DNA of 21,654 nt from Pedobacter sp. (lineage in GTDB: Bacteria > Bacteroidota > Bacteroidia > Sphingobacteriales > Sphingobacteriaceae). Location: NCBI GenBank assembly GCA_030149995.1, contig JASLGV010000451.1:1-21654 (forward strand). The letters are read 5' to 3'. The notes below the pieces were generated by a model. The model was not told the DNA's origin and did not search any database. It saw only the letters and a program-made list of their open reading frames with translations. Of this stretch, positions 6,465-14,503 are shown in pieces. The position numbers were made by a program, and so were the translations under genes. The number at the start of each line of letters is the position of its first letter. Position 1 is the first letter of the stretch.

Positions 6465-8783
6465 GTGGTGAACTTTACAAGATTTCTGTTTATAGGTCTT
6501 ATTTTCTGCTTTAGCCAGTTATACGGTCAGAAAGTAGGGCTTGTTTTTAGTGGCGGAGGTGCCAAAGGACTTTCGCATATTGGTACTTTAAAAGCGCTGG
6601 AAGAAAACCATATCCCGATAGATTACATTACCGGAACTTCTATGGGTGGCATTGTAGGCGCCATGTACGCTGCCGGATACAGCCCTGCAGAAATTGAAAA
6701 GATCGCCTTAAGTGATGACTTTCAGAACTGGGTAAACGGGCGTTATACAAGCGATTATACCTTCTTTTTTCAAAAGAATGAGCCCAATGCTTCCATGCTG
6801 ACGGCAAAAGTTGCCATCGACACGAGTTTTCACCTGAGTTTCCGTTCCAACCTGATTAACGACATCCCCCTTAATTTTGCTTTTTTAGAACTTTTCTCGC
6901 AGGCTTCTGCGGCGGCTAAAGATAATTTCGACCATCTTTTTGTGCCTTATCGGTGTATGGTAGCAGATGTTGTTTCGCAAGAAAGCATTACGGTTAAAAA
7001 GGGCAGCCTGGCAGAAGCTGTAAGGGCCACCATGACCGTTCCCATTGTTTACCGGCCGATTAAACTCGATGGCAAATATGTATTTGACGGAGGCATCTAC
7101 AACAACTTTCCGGTTGATGTTATGGAAAAGGATTTTAAACCCGATTACGTAATCGGTGCCAATGTATCGTCTAAAACCTACAACGAATACCCCAAGAACA
7201 ACGACGATCGCTTGTTGAACCGTTTTTTTGTTTATATGTTCCTGGCTAAATCTGACTCGACCATGATTGGCAAAAATGGTGTTTACATACAACCCGACTT
7301 AACCGGCTACAGTGCCATGAATTTTTTGCCTGTTGCTGCGCTTATCCAAAAGGGTTACGACGAAACCATGGCCGAGATGGACAAAATAAAAGCCTTGATT
7401 AGCAGAAGGGTGAGTGCAGAAGAACTCGCCAAAAAAAGAGCTGCGTTTAATCTTAAAAAACCCGATTTTATTTTTAATAAAGTTCTGGTAACGGGTGTAA
7501 ACAGTCAGCAAAAAAAATATGTGGAACGACTTTTTAAAAGCGATAAAGCAACGTTTAATCTTCAGGACATTAAGCGGGGATATTACAAACTGGTGGCCGA
7601 TCAGACCTTTGAAACCGTATACCCCAAAATTTCTTACCAGGCTGCAACAGACAGTTACGATTTTGAACTGGTTGCCAAACCCAAGAAAAGCCTGAAGCTC
7701 GATTTAGGGGGCAACATCTCTACCCGGCCCATCAGCAACGTGTTTTTAGGTGCCGAATATAATTTCCTGAACAGAAAGGCTTATACCTTCGGAACCAGCT
7801 TTTATTCAGGTAGATTTTACGAGTCGGTACAGCTAAACGGCCGCATTGATTACCCAACGCAACTGCCGCTGTTTATTGCCATGGAGTTAACCTATAACCA
7901 CTGGAATTATTACAATACGAGCCAGATTTTTATTGAAAATCCACACCCGAACTACATCGAGCAATCTGACCGTAAAATTGATTTATCCATGGGTGTTCCG
8001 CTTAATTACAATACAAAAATTGTGCTGCATGGTTCTTTTATCAACAACAACGACCGGTACAGTCCCAACAATACTTTTACCGTTGGCGATGTGCTGGATC
8101 AGACCATTTTTAACGGCTTCAGAACTTCTTTAAATTTTGAGAAAAACACCTTAAACCGGAAACAATATGCAAGCCGGGGCCAGCATTTTAACCTCAGCTT
8201 TAACTACTACAGTGGCCGCGAAGAATACAATAAGGGCAATATTTTCAGAAATAATGCCGGTTATGCCGACATAGCACCTTTAAGTACCAGACGAACCTGG
8301 GGCAGCATTAAACTAACGCAGGAAAATTATTTTCTGCACCTGAAACGGTACACACTGGGTTATTTACTTGAAGGGGTCATCTCCAACCAGCCGTTGTTTA
8401 GCAATTACTACTCTACCCTGCTCGTTTCGCCGGCTTTTTATCCTTTACAAGACAGCCGTTCTTTGTTCCTCGACAAATTCAGGGCACATACCTATGCGGC
8501 TGGTGGATTAAAGAATATTTTCAACGTAAGAAAAAATTTAGATTTCAGGCTGGAAGGCTATCTCTTTTTACCGCACAAAGAATTTGAGTTAAACAATCTA
8601 CAGGATATAGGTTATGCAAAGGCCATTACAAAATTGCGCTATGCAGGTACTGCCGGCCTGGTGTATCAAACGCCCCTTGGTCCGGTAAGTTTAAGTTATA
8701 ATTTATATAACGATGCGATTAAAAGAAATGGTGTATTATTGCATATTGGTTATTTAATTTACAACAAACGTTCTATAGAATGA
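6465..8783 (+). CDS. Patatin-like phospholipase fused to a POTRA and outer-membrane barrel
   Basis: The protein has a signal peptide (1-21), then a patatin-type acyl hydrolase domain. This contains the oxyanion loop GGGAKG (30-35), the nucleophile elbow GTSMGG with S59, and the DGG motif with D208, so the Ser-Asp dyad is complete. Residues about 335-410 resemble a POTRA domain (FNKVLVTGVN...). The rest, about 410-772, alternates aromatic and polar residues as in a 16-strand Omp85/BamA-type barrel. This order matches the PlpD class (type Vd autotransporters), where the lipase is placed outside or under the outer membrane. Bacteroidota homologues are common and poorly studied. The start is GTG (6465), and an immediately following GTG is equally possible. 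An ATG at 6460 is out of frame and stops at once. The stop overlaps the next start by ATGA. Confidence 0.92.
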   Translation: MVNFTRFLFIGLIFCFSQLYGQKVGLVFSGGGAKGLSHIGTLKALEENHIPIDYITGTSMGGIVGAMYAAGYSPAEIEKIALSDDFQNWVNGRYTSDYTFFFQKNEPNASMLTAKVAIDTSFHLSFRSNLINDIPLNFAFLELFSQASAAAKDNFDHLFVPYRCMVADVVSQESITVKKGSLAEAVRATMTVPIVYRPIKLDGKYVFDGGIYNNFPVDVMEKDFKPDYVIGANVSSKTYNEYPKNNDDRLLNRFFVYMFLAKSDSTMIGKNGVYIQPDLTGYSAMNFLPVAALIQKGYDETMAEMDKIKALISRRVSAEELAKKRAAFNLKKPDFIFNKVLVTGVNSQQKKYVERLFKSDKATFNLQDIKRGYYKLVADQTFETVYPKISYQAATDSYDFELVAKPKKSLKLDLGGNISTRPISNVFLGAEYNFLNRKAYTFGTSFYSGRFYESVQLNGRIDYPTQLPLFIAMELTYNHWNYYNTSQIFIENPHPNYIEQSDRKIDLSMGVPLNYNTKIVLHGSFINNNDRYSPNNTFTVGDVLDQTIFNGFRTSLNFEKNTLNRKQYASRGQHFNLSFNYYSGREEYNKGNIFRNNAGYADIAPLSTRRTWGSIKLTQENYFLHLKRYTLGYLLEGVISNQPLFSNYYSTLLVSPAFYPLQDSRSLFLDKFRAHTYAAGGLKNIFNVRKNLDFRLEGYLFLPHKEFELNNLQDIGYAKAITKLRYAGTAGLVYQTPLGPVSLSYNLYNDAIKRNGVLLHIGYLIYNKRSIE

Positions 8784-9310
8784 AACGCATACTTCTGTTA
8801 TGGGTACTTTGCATGGTTCATTATCTGGGCTTTGCACAAAAATCGGATATTAACAATTTTCTTGTTAAGGAGAATTTATTAAAAAACAGCAAGCTGGCCA
8901 TTATAGCGGCCGACTCCCTCAACGTGCCCAACGAGCATATTAATGGGGTATATACCTTCAGTGTAAGCGGCTTTACGCAAAGTTTAAAGTTTAACGACGG
9001 ACTTGCGGTATTGCCACTTCAGATAGACAAGTCTACATTCGTTTACATCAAACATCAGAATGATGCCGGTACGCACAGCAAGCTGGTTTATGTGTATAAA
9101 AAGGACTTAGATTTAACGCCCTATACCATCAACAGTTTGTGGCTCTTCATCATCCCGGTGATACTTGTTATCGTTGCCTTTGCTTTTAGAAAGCTGATTA
9201 TTTTTGCCGTACTTATCTTTTTGCTGTTTATATATTTTAACCACAGCAACGGACTTCATTTCGGTACTTTCTTTGAAAGCATTTTTGATGGCTTAAAGAA
9301 TTTGTTTTAA
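8780..9310 (+). CDS. Hypothetical exported protein with C-terminal membrane hairpin
   Basis: I do not recognise a family. The 176-residue protein has a signal peptide (about 1-19, cleavage near GFAQ), then a soluble domain of about 95 residues with several beta-like stretches (GVYTFSVSG, STFVYIKHQ, SKLVYVYKK). Two close transmembrane helices follow (about 118-135 and 138-153), and a short amphipathic C-terminal helix ends it. This places the soluble domain in the periplasm, tied to the inner membrane. The ATG overlaps the stop of the patatin-barrel gene by four bases (ATGA), so translation is probably coupled and the two products likely act together, perhaps in delivering or restraining the phospholipase. 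That role is inference from coupling only. Confidence 0.75.
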   Translation: MKRILLLWVLCMVHYLGFAQKSDINNFLVKENLLKNSKLAIIAADSLNVPNEHINGVYTFSVSGFTQSLKFNDGLAVLPLQIDKSTFVYIKHQNDAGTHSKLVYVYKKDLDLTPYTINSLWLFIIPVILVIVAFAFRKLIIFAVLIFLLFIYFNHSNGLHFGTFFESIFDGLKNLF

Positions 9311-9343
9311 ATGGTTGTACTCAACAATTCCATTTTATAATCC

Positions 9344-9386
9344 ATGGCCTGCTGCAACGTTAAAGCATAACAATCCGGCAGGCCAT
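9344..9386. terminator. Inverted repeat between convergent genes, possible terminator
   Basis: ATGGCCTGC (9344-9352) and GCAGGCCAT (9378-9386) are perfect 9-bp complements with a 25-nt loop, lying between the convergent ends of the membrane-protein gene and tamL. There is no clear T run on either side, so this may act as a weak or Rho-assisted terminator. Confidence 0.4.
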
Positions 9387-9401
9387 TCTTACGAATAAAT
9401 C

Positions 9402-11831
9402 TTAAAAAGGCATTCCGATGCCAAAGTTATATTGTAAAAACCGGTAATTATCCGGTCCGTGGGTGGCGTTGTAATCTCTTTTAAAATCTTTGCCACCCGT
9501 TAAAAACTTACCGATCACCCATTGTTCAGAACCCGAGAACTGCGGATCTTTCACCTTCAGGCCCACATCAAACCTGATTACAAAATACTGAACATCATAG
9601 CGCAACCCTGTACCCGTTCCAATAGCCACCTGTTTTGCAAAGTTTTTAAGTTTAAATACGCTTTGACCATTATCGATCGTTACGCCATCAACAACGCTTG
9701 ATATTTTATTCACATCCCAGACGTTTCCGGCATCGACAAAGAAAGCGCCCTTTAATGTTCCGCCAAAAAACTTATTAAGCAATTTATACCGGTATTCAAA
9801 GTTGCTTTCAATGCGCATTTCTGCCAGCTGATCCAGACCAAACAAAGCTTTACGTTCCTCATCGCTGCTTAAAGATGCCCGGTTGTAGTTACCAGGCCCC
9901 AAGGTTCTGGCTTGCCAGGCACGTACTCCGCTCGAACCGCCCGCAAAGAATAACTTTTCAAATGGAATGGTTGTGCCTTTTGAGTTTCCGTATGAAAAAC
10001 CAACACCGGTGTTTAAGCGGGCAACAAACTGTCTGTCACCGCCCAGGTATTTATACCAGCGCACATCTACCTCTGGTCTGACATATTGCGTAAACGGAAC
10101 ACCCAATACCTTAGCATAATCGCCATTTGCCGGATCGTGTTTAGAACCTGATAATTTAGACAATGCATCCAGCATGTTACCGGCAATATCAATATTACCT
10201 CTAAAATAGATAAAGCTTTTGGGCAAATTAAGCTTGTTTGCATTAAGCGTATAGGTATATTTCATACCCAGTGTAAAATCTTTCCGGTCTAATAACTTCA
10301 CATAGTATAAATTATTAATCAGGGTATTTTCTCCAATATTACTCAGGTTCAGGTTGCCAAACCGGTACTCAAAGTTAAGCGGTGTAAAAGAGTGCAGTTT
10401 TGATTTTGTTTCTACCCAATCGTAGGTAATGGAGTTGATAAAAATCCTCCGTACAGAGATGTCTTTCTGAAGTGCGTAAATGTAGCTACTTGAAAAAGTG
10501 GTGTGTGGCATTCCGTTCCCACCCAGATCCGGATTGTAAAAAGGTATCAGCAAGCGCGGCACCGTAATACTGGTACTGATGGAGAAATCGCGCTGATAAA
10601 TATCCTTAAATGGCGATGTACCATTACCAATACGCGATTGCAAACCGCCCTTTAGCTGCAATTCAAAACGCTCGCCACCTCTAAAAAGGTTGTTATTGGT
10701 GTAGGTATTACTCAAATTAAAACCGACTGTACCGGCATTAAAGGGAATCTCCCCTTCTATCCGGTTGCTCATTACTTTCTGTGGCGTAAGCTGAATAAAG
10801 GCATTAATTTTATTCGAGGTACTGTCTCGGTTGAAGAAATCAATCTTTACATTTTTAAAAATATTGAGTTCATACAGGCGATCGTATGTAAGGTTTTCAT
10901 TCTTGATATCGTACAGCTCACCCTGTTTTAAAAAGTCATAGCGCACAATGGGGCGTTTGCGGTACCTTTTTGAAAAATCTGTAAATATAATCCCGTTAAC
11001 GGTATCCTTACTTAATTTATAGCGGATCGAATCGGGAAAACCATCCGAATTAGGTGCAATAACCATGTGCGTGTAACCAATGTAATACTGACGGTGTCCG
11101 GTTGCATTATCTGGATTGGTAATATTAAGCTTAAGATCTACATTATTGGTTTTAGAGCTTGCTTCAGCACCATATACATCAAAATTTACATACGGTCTCA
11201 GGAATTTGAAATAACCGTTTTCTTTCATAATCCTGTAAATCTGATCGCGCTCATAGGTAAGCGAATCTTCATCGTATTGCATGCCCCTGCGCAGGTGCGA
11301 AATAGCCGGTTTATCCCTTTCGTATAATGCCTTTATATTTTTATCGGCTATGGAATCGCTCAGATGCTCTACAAAAAAAGGCGGACCGGGTTTGGCTTTA
11401 AAATTGACTTCGGCTTTCTTGTTTTTAACTTTGATATCGGCCGTTACTTCGGCCTTAAAATATCCTTTACTTTTTAAAAATTTTTGAATCTGGTTTCGCG
11501 AAATCTCGACCAAAGTACTATCTAAAATAGCCGGCGGTGTTCCGAAAGGTTTAATATCATTTGTTTTATACCGCCCGTTTTTGGTGTTAAAAAGATTATA
11601 TAAAGGAACGTTAATGCTGTATGATGATGCCGGGCGAATGTCTTTCTGAATATAATTATAGGCTTGTTCTTCAAATTTTGAATTAATGCTATCAATGGTT
11701 ACCTTTTTAACAATGGCCTGATCGTCTGTTATGTATCTGGTAGATGAACAGGCCTGCATTAAAAGAATAATTAATAGTAGTTTTGCAGGACTTTTCAGTT
11801 TAAATATTTTTAAGGATTTGTATGCTTTCAA
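9402..11831 (-). CDS. TamL: BamA/TamA-family outer-membrane lipoprotein
   Basis: This 809-residue protein is an Omp85-superfamily assembly factor of the Bacteroidota lipoprotein type, TamL. TamL is thought to work with a TamB protein in placing proteins in the outer membrane. A lipoprotein signal is visible: a basic N-terminus, LLLIILL, then the lipobox LMQAC with C28. Residues about 40-350 contain POTRA-like repeats, and from about 360 the alternating pattern of a 16-strand barrel runs to the terminal phenylalanine (GIGMPF). The lid-loop-like segment GGSSGVRAW near residue 635 corresponds to the conserved VRGF/Y region. The only usable start is TTG at 11831. An in-frame stop lies 9 nt further upstream and no ATG precedes the signal peptide. 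This start lies inside the first codons of the divergent methyltransferase gene. No tamB is adjacent, but an AsmA-family gene lies 4 kb away. Confidence 0.9.
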   Translation of the reverse strand: MKAYKSLKIFKLKSPAKLLLIILLMQACSSTRYITDDQAIVKKVTIDSINSKFEEQAYNYIQKDIRPASSYSINVPLYNLFNTKNGRYKTNDIKPFGTPPAILDSTLVEISRNQIQKFLKSKGYFKAEVTADIKVKNKKAEVNFKAKPGPPFFVEHLSDSIADKNIKALYERDKPAISHLRRGMQYDEDSLTYERDQIYRIMKENGYFKFLRPYVNFDVYGAEASSKTNNVDLKLNITNPDNATGHRQYYIGYTHMVIAPNSDGFPDSIRYKLSKDTVNGIIFTDFSKRYRKRPIVRYDFLKQGELYDIKNENLTYDRLYELNIFKNVKIDFFNRDSTSNKINAFIQLTPQKVMSNRIEGEIPFNAGTVGFNLSNTYTNNNLFRGGERFELQLKGGLQSRIGNGTSPFKDIYQRDFSISTSITVPRLLIPFYNPDLGGNGMPHTTFSSSYIYALQKDISVRRIFINSITYDWVETKSKLHSFTPLNFEYRFGNLNLSNIGENTLINNLYYVKLLDRKDFTLGMKYTYTLNANKLNLPKSFIYFRGNIDIAGNMLDALSKLSGSKHDPANGDYAKVLGVPFTQYVRPEVDVRWYKYLGGDRQFVARLNTGVGFSYGNSKGTTIPFEKLFFAGGSSGVRAWQARTLGPGNYNRASLSSDEERKALFGLDQLAEMRIESNFEYRYKLLNKFFGGTLKGAFFVDAGNVWDVNKISSVVDGVTIDNGQSVFKLKNFAKQVAIGTGTGLRYDVQYFVIRFDVGLKVKDPQFSGSEQWVIGKFLTGGKDFKRDYNATHGPDNYRFLQYNFGIGMPF
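11778..11785 (+). promoter_or_regulatory. -7 box for the RNA methyltransferase gene, inside tamL
   Basis: TAGTTTTG is an exact TAnnTTTG match, about 36 nt before the ATG at 11822. It lies within the tamL signal-peptide codons on the other strand. There is no good TTTG at -33. Confidence 0.4.
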
Positions 11832-12574
11832 AATCTCAGATTAGTTTTATTAAATCGTTACATCAAAAAAAATACCGTAAAGAACAGGGCTTGTTTCTGG
11901 TTGAAGGTATTAAATCCATACAGGAATTTATACATTCACCTTACAAGGTCCACACCATATTCTATACAGCCGAACAATACAATTTGTTACCCAAACTGTC
12001 AACAAATATAAACTTATTTGAGGTAAACAACGCTGAATTAGCGAAGATTAGTACATTACAAACGCCACAAGGTATTTTAGCGGTTGTACATGCTCATAAC
12101 CTGCAAAAGCCCCTACTCAACGACCTCAAAAATCAGTTTACACTGGTTCTTGATGGCATACAGGATCCGGGCAATATGGGTACCATTATCAGAACGGCCG
12201 ATTGGTTTGGCTTTAAAAACATCATTTGCTCGGAAGATTGTGTAGAAATTTACAACCCCAAAACGGTACAGGCCACCATGGGCTCTTTGTGCCGGATTAA
12301 TATTTTTTATGCAGATTTACCTGCTTTGTTACAATCGACTTCCGTACCTGTTTTTGGTGCGCTTCTGGAGGGATCTTCCATATACCAAACAGATTGGGCT
12401 AACGAGGGACTTGTTGTTTTAGGAAATGAAGGAAAAGGCATCAGCGCCGAAGTAATCAAATACATTAGCCATGCCGTTACCATCCCACGTGTTGGACAGG
12501 CCGAATCGCTTAATGTTGCCATTAGCTCTGCCATCTTTTGTTCGGAAATTGCAAGAAATATAAAATCTTTATAG
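11822..12574 (+). CDS. TrmH/SpoU-family RNA 2'-O-methyltransferase
   Basis: This enzyme transfers a methyl group from S-adenosylmethionine to a ribose 2'-OH of tRNA or rRNA. The exact target cannot be read from sequence. Residues 1-95 form the N-terminal substrate-binding domain, starting with the usual LSKSQISFIKSL and LFLVEGIKS. The SPOUT catalytic domain shows all three motifs: motif 1 DPGNMGTIIRTADWFG (115-130, with N118 and R124), motif 2 VVLGNEGKGIS (198-208), and motif 3 IPRVGQAESLNVA (221-233, with N231). The length of 250 residues is normal. The start matches the family's N-terminus well and is unlikely to be wrong, although it overlaps the start of divergent tamL by 10 bp. Its -7 box lies inside tamL. 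Confidence 0.93.
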   Translation: MLSKSQISFIKSLHQKKYRKEQGLFLVEGIKSIQEFIHSPYKVHTIFYTAEQYNLLPKLSTNINLFEVNNAELAKISTLQTPQGILAVVHAHNLQKPLLNDLKNQFTLVLDGIQDPGNMGTIIRTADWFGFKNIICSEDCVEIYNPKTVQATMGSLCRINIFYADLPALLQSTSVPVFGALLEGSSIYQTDWANEGLVVLGNEGKGISAEVIKYISHAVTIPRVGQAESLNVAISSAIFCSEIARNIKSL

Positions 12575-12688
12575 CAACAAATACATTATTTGAAGCCATA
12601 AAGCCAAAATGATCTGTTTAGTACTTAAAAATAAAGCATCTTATGCACAAGTATTTAAGATTTTATTTTCAATTAATACCCAAACATA

Positions 12689-12719
12689 TTTGCGCAGTAA
12701 ATTATAATTGCTATTTTTG
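12689..12719 (+). promoter_or_regulatory. Consensus Bacteroidota promoter for tRNA-Cys and the small basic protein
   Basis: TTTG (12689-12692), a 19-nt spacer and TATTTTTG (12712-12719) match TTTG-N19-TAnnTTTG exactly. Transcription would start a few bases later, roughly 10 nt before the tRNA. No second promoter is evident between the tRNA and the small gene. Confidence 0.85.
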
Positions 12720-12734
12720 CAGCCTTGAATTTAA

Positions 12735-12808
12735 GGTCGAGTGGCCGAGTGGCTAGGCAGAGGTCTGCAAAACCTTCTACAGCGGTTCGAATCCGCTCTC
12801 GACCTCCA
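12735..12808 (+). tRNA. tRNA-Cys (anticodon GCA)
   Basis: The cloverleaf is complete. The acceptor stem is 12735-12741 with 12798-12804 (GGTCGAG/CTCGACC). The D-stem is GCC (12744-12746) with GGC (12756-12758). The anticodon stem is 12760-12764 with 12772-12776, and the loop CTGCAAA places GCA at 12767-12769. The T-stem is 12781-12785 with 12793-12797, and the T-loop TTCGAAT is canonical. The discriminator is T12805, the cysteine identity base, and CCA is encoded at 12806-12808. It is the first element of a probable tRNA-mRNA transcript. Confidence 0.96.
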
Positions 12809-12841
12809 ATTTGTACAAAAAATTAATAAAAGGTTATTACC

Positions 12842-13012
12842 ATGGCAGTTACCAGATTAAAAAGAAAAGACAGAAGAAATAAAAACTTTGCTAAACAAGA
12901 AGTAGATTTCTTAAAATTAGCTACTAACATTGAATTAGGCAGTCGCTCTAGACAACCTAAAAATGACCAGTTAGCTAAGAACAATGCTATCTTAGCTACT
13001 TTAGCGAAATAG
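12842..13012 (+). CDS. Small basic conserved-looking protein (56 aa)
   Basis: The reading frame encodes 56 residues. It begins MAVTRLKRKDRRNKNF, a dense Lys/Arg segment, continues with a helix around KQEVDFLKLATNIEL, and ends with SRSRQPKND and a short helical tail LAKNNAILATLAK. It lacks a signal peptide or membrane segment and looks like a soluble RNA- or ribosome-binding protein. Codons are biased to those of highly expressed genes (six of the seven alanines use GCT or GCA, arginines are AGA/CGC), unlike neighbouring genes. AAAGG stands 8 nt before the ATG. It lies 33 nt after tRNA-Cys, with no separate promoter, and is closed by a strong terminator, so tRNA and protein probably share a transcript. 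I recall similar short proteins as hypothetical in Sphingobacteriaceae but cannot assign a function. Confidence 0.8.
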   Translation: MAVTRLKRKDRRNKNFAKQEVDFLKLATNIELGSRSRQPKNDQLAKNNAILATLAK

Positions 13013-13035
13013 TATAAATATTTCTTAAAATTATT

Positions 13036-13064
13036 AAAGCATCCTACTGATCACAGGATGCTTT
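13036..13064 (+). terminator. Rho-independent terminator of the tRNA-Cys/small-protein unit
   Basis: AAAGCATCCT (13036-13045) pairs with AGGATGCTTT (13055-13064) around a 9-nt loop, and further Ts follow to 13068. It lies 23 nt after the stop codon of the small protein. Confidence 0.92.
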
Positions 13065-13177
13065 TTTTATGCCTTTTAGTTTTTTAATATCAGACTGGTT
13101 ATTCTCCAACAAGACGGGTGTTCTGAATGCGAAAAGGAATTGTTCACGTAAGAGAGCGAATATTTTAAGTATATCCT

Positions 13178-13227
13178 GTGGTTCCGTGGCCCTTAAGTTT
13201 TGCCACAACAGAACGGAAACCACGGAA
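13178..13227. repeat. Nested inverted repeats, possible REP-like element
   Basis: TTCCGTGG (13182-13189) and CCACGGAA (13220-13227) are perfect complements. The overlapping pair GTGGTTCCGT (13178-13187) with ACGGAAACCAC (13213-13223) gives a competing 10-bp stem with one bulged A. Inside, GTGGC (13186-13190) can pair with GCCAC (13202-13206). No gene covers this gap (13069-13299). Confidence 0.5.
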
Positions 13228-13299
13228 TGATTTTCCCTGCCGTTATCCTAAGAAACGTGGCATCTGCAAGCTATGAACGACAGATAATAAAAGAAAGTT

Positions 13300-14331
13300 T
13301 TACTTAACCAGGCTTTTGCAAATACGCTTAATCAGTGCCGGGCCTTCGTAAATAAAGCCGGTATACAGTTGTATCAGGGAAGCACCCGCATTGAGTTTAT
13401 CCTGTGCATCCTGTACAGAATGAATACCACCTACTCCGATAATCGGGAAAGCCTTATTTGATTTTTCAGAAAGATAACGAATTACTTCTGTAGAACGCTC
13501 CTTAACAGGTTTACCACTAAGTCCGCCGGTTTCTGCTCTTAAACCATTTTCGGTGATTAAATTCTCACGACTGATGGTTGTATTCGTGGCAATAACACCG
13601 GCAATACCGGTTTCAGTCACAATTTCTATAATATCATCCAGCTGCGCATCTGTTAAGTCTGGTGCTATTTTTAACAGAACAGGCTTTGATACCCCATGTT
13701 TTGCATTTCTTTGCTGTAAAGTATTCAGAATTTGTTTAAGAGGTTCTTTTTCCTGTAAATCGCGCAAACCAGGTGTATTGGGCGAACTGACATTTACCAC
13801 AAAATAATCCACCACATCAAAAAGCCTGTCGAAACATTTGATATAATCGAGCACCGCATCCTCGTTAGGGGTTGTTTTATTTTTACCAATGTTTCCGCCT
13901 ACTACAATACCGGGATGTTTATCTTTCAGAATTCGTAACCGCTCTGCCATCACATCTACCCCTTTATTGTTAAATCCCATGCGGTTAATCAGGGCTTCAT
14001 CATCCGGCAAACGAAACATGCGGGGTTTATCATTACCCGGTTGTGGCATGGGCGTTACAGTGCCAACCTCTATAAAGCCAAACCCCAGATTGCTCAGGGC
14101 TTCTACATATTCGCCATTTTTATCGAAACCAGCAGCCAATCCAACGGGATTTTTGAATTTAATTCCAAAAACCTCCCGTTCCAATCCCTTTACATGAAAA
14201 TCAAAGCTGCTCCGGATAATAGTTTTTCCGAGCGGAAAACTATCGTTAAACCATTTTAATCTCTTAACGACAAAATAATGAACGTTTTCGGGATCAAACT
14301 TAAAAAAAATAGGTTTAATAAGGCGATACAT
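13300..14331 (-). CDS. Dihydroorotate dehydrogenase (quinone), class 2
   Basis: PyrD oxidises dihydroorotate to orotate, the fourth step of pyrimidine synthesis, passing electrons through FMN to membrane quinone. The 343-residue protein has the class 2 N-terminal amphipathic extension (1-45), which holds it to the inner membrane and binds quinone. The (beta/alpha)8 barrel follows, with [13 protein letters not shown] (61-73) and [10 protein letters not shown] (85-94). GNIGKN (146-151) lies at the FMN/substrate site. [14 protein letters not shown] (180-193) contains S183, at the position of the class 2 catalytic base. [11 protein letters not shown] (299-309) is the phosphate-binding part. Length and motifs are all normal. 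It starts at ATG 14331 with TATCTTCG, one mismatch from the -7 box, just upstream (14336-14343, minus strand). It appears to be a single-gene unit. Confidence 0.97.
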   Translation of the reverse strand: MYRLIKPIFFKFDPENVHYFVVKRLKWFNDSFPLGKTIIRSSFDFHVKGLEREVFGIKFKNPVGLAAGFDKNGEYVEALSNLGFGFIEVGTVTPMPQPGNDKPRMFRLPDDEALINRMGFNNKGVDVMAERLRILKDKHPGIVVGGNIGKNKTTPNEDAVLDYIKCFDRLFDVVDYFVVNVSSPNTPGLRDLQEKEPLKQILNTLQQRNAKHGVSKPVLLKIAPDLTDAQLDDIIEIVTETGIAGVIATNTTISRENLITENGLRAETGGLSGKPVKERSTEVIRYLSEKSNKAFPIIGVGGIHSVQDAQDKLNAGASLIQLYTGFIYEGPALIKRICKSLVK

Positions 14332-14503
14332 AGGACGAAGATAAGAATGATTTCAATATTTTATAAACAGTGCATATATTTTTACCATTTATCGTCATCG
14401 AAAAATTACTTCGTACTGCTGAAAACAAAAAATTACCGGATTTTTTTAATCGTAAAGAAATGTGCAACTCTTATTATAGCTGCACACTTCTTTGAAATCC
14501 ATT

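Noticed and set aside
9311..9425. Open 39-codon stretch on the minus strand past the tamL stop, ending GLPDCYALTLQQAMDYKMEL and a few more residues.
   Set aside because: The residue string looks protein-like, but there is no start before an upstream stop, it overlaps the end of tamL in another frame, and part of it is explained by the inverted repeat. A relic of a lost gene is possible but unproven.
12642..12672. Weak hairpin-like AT-rich sequence after the RNA methyltransferase gene.
   Set aside because: Stems have few G-C pairs and are imperfect, so it is not strong enough to call a terminator.
14461..14486. TGTGCA/TGCACA inverted repeat downstream of the oxidoreductase gene.
   Set aside because: Only a 6-bp stem with a 14-nt loop, so a terminator call is not supported.
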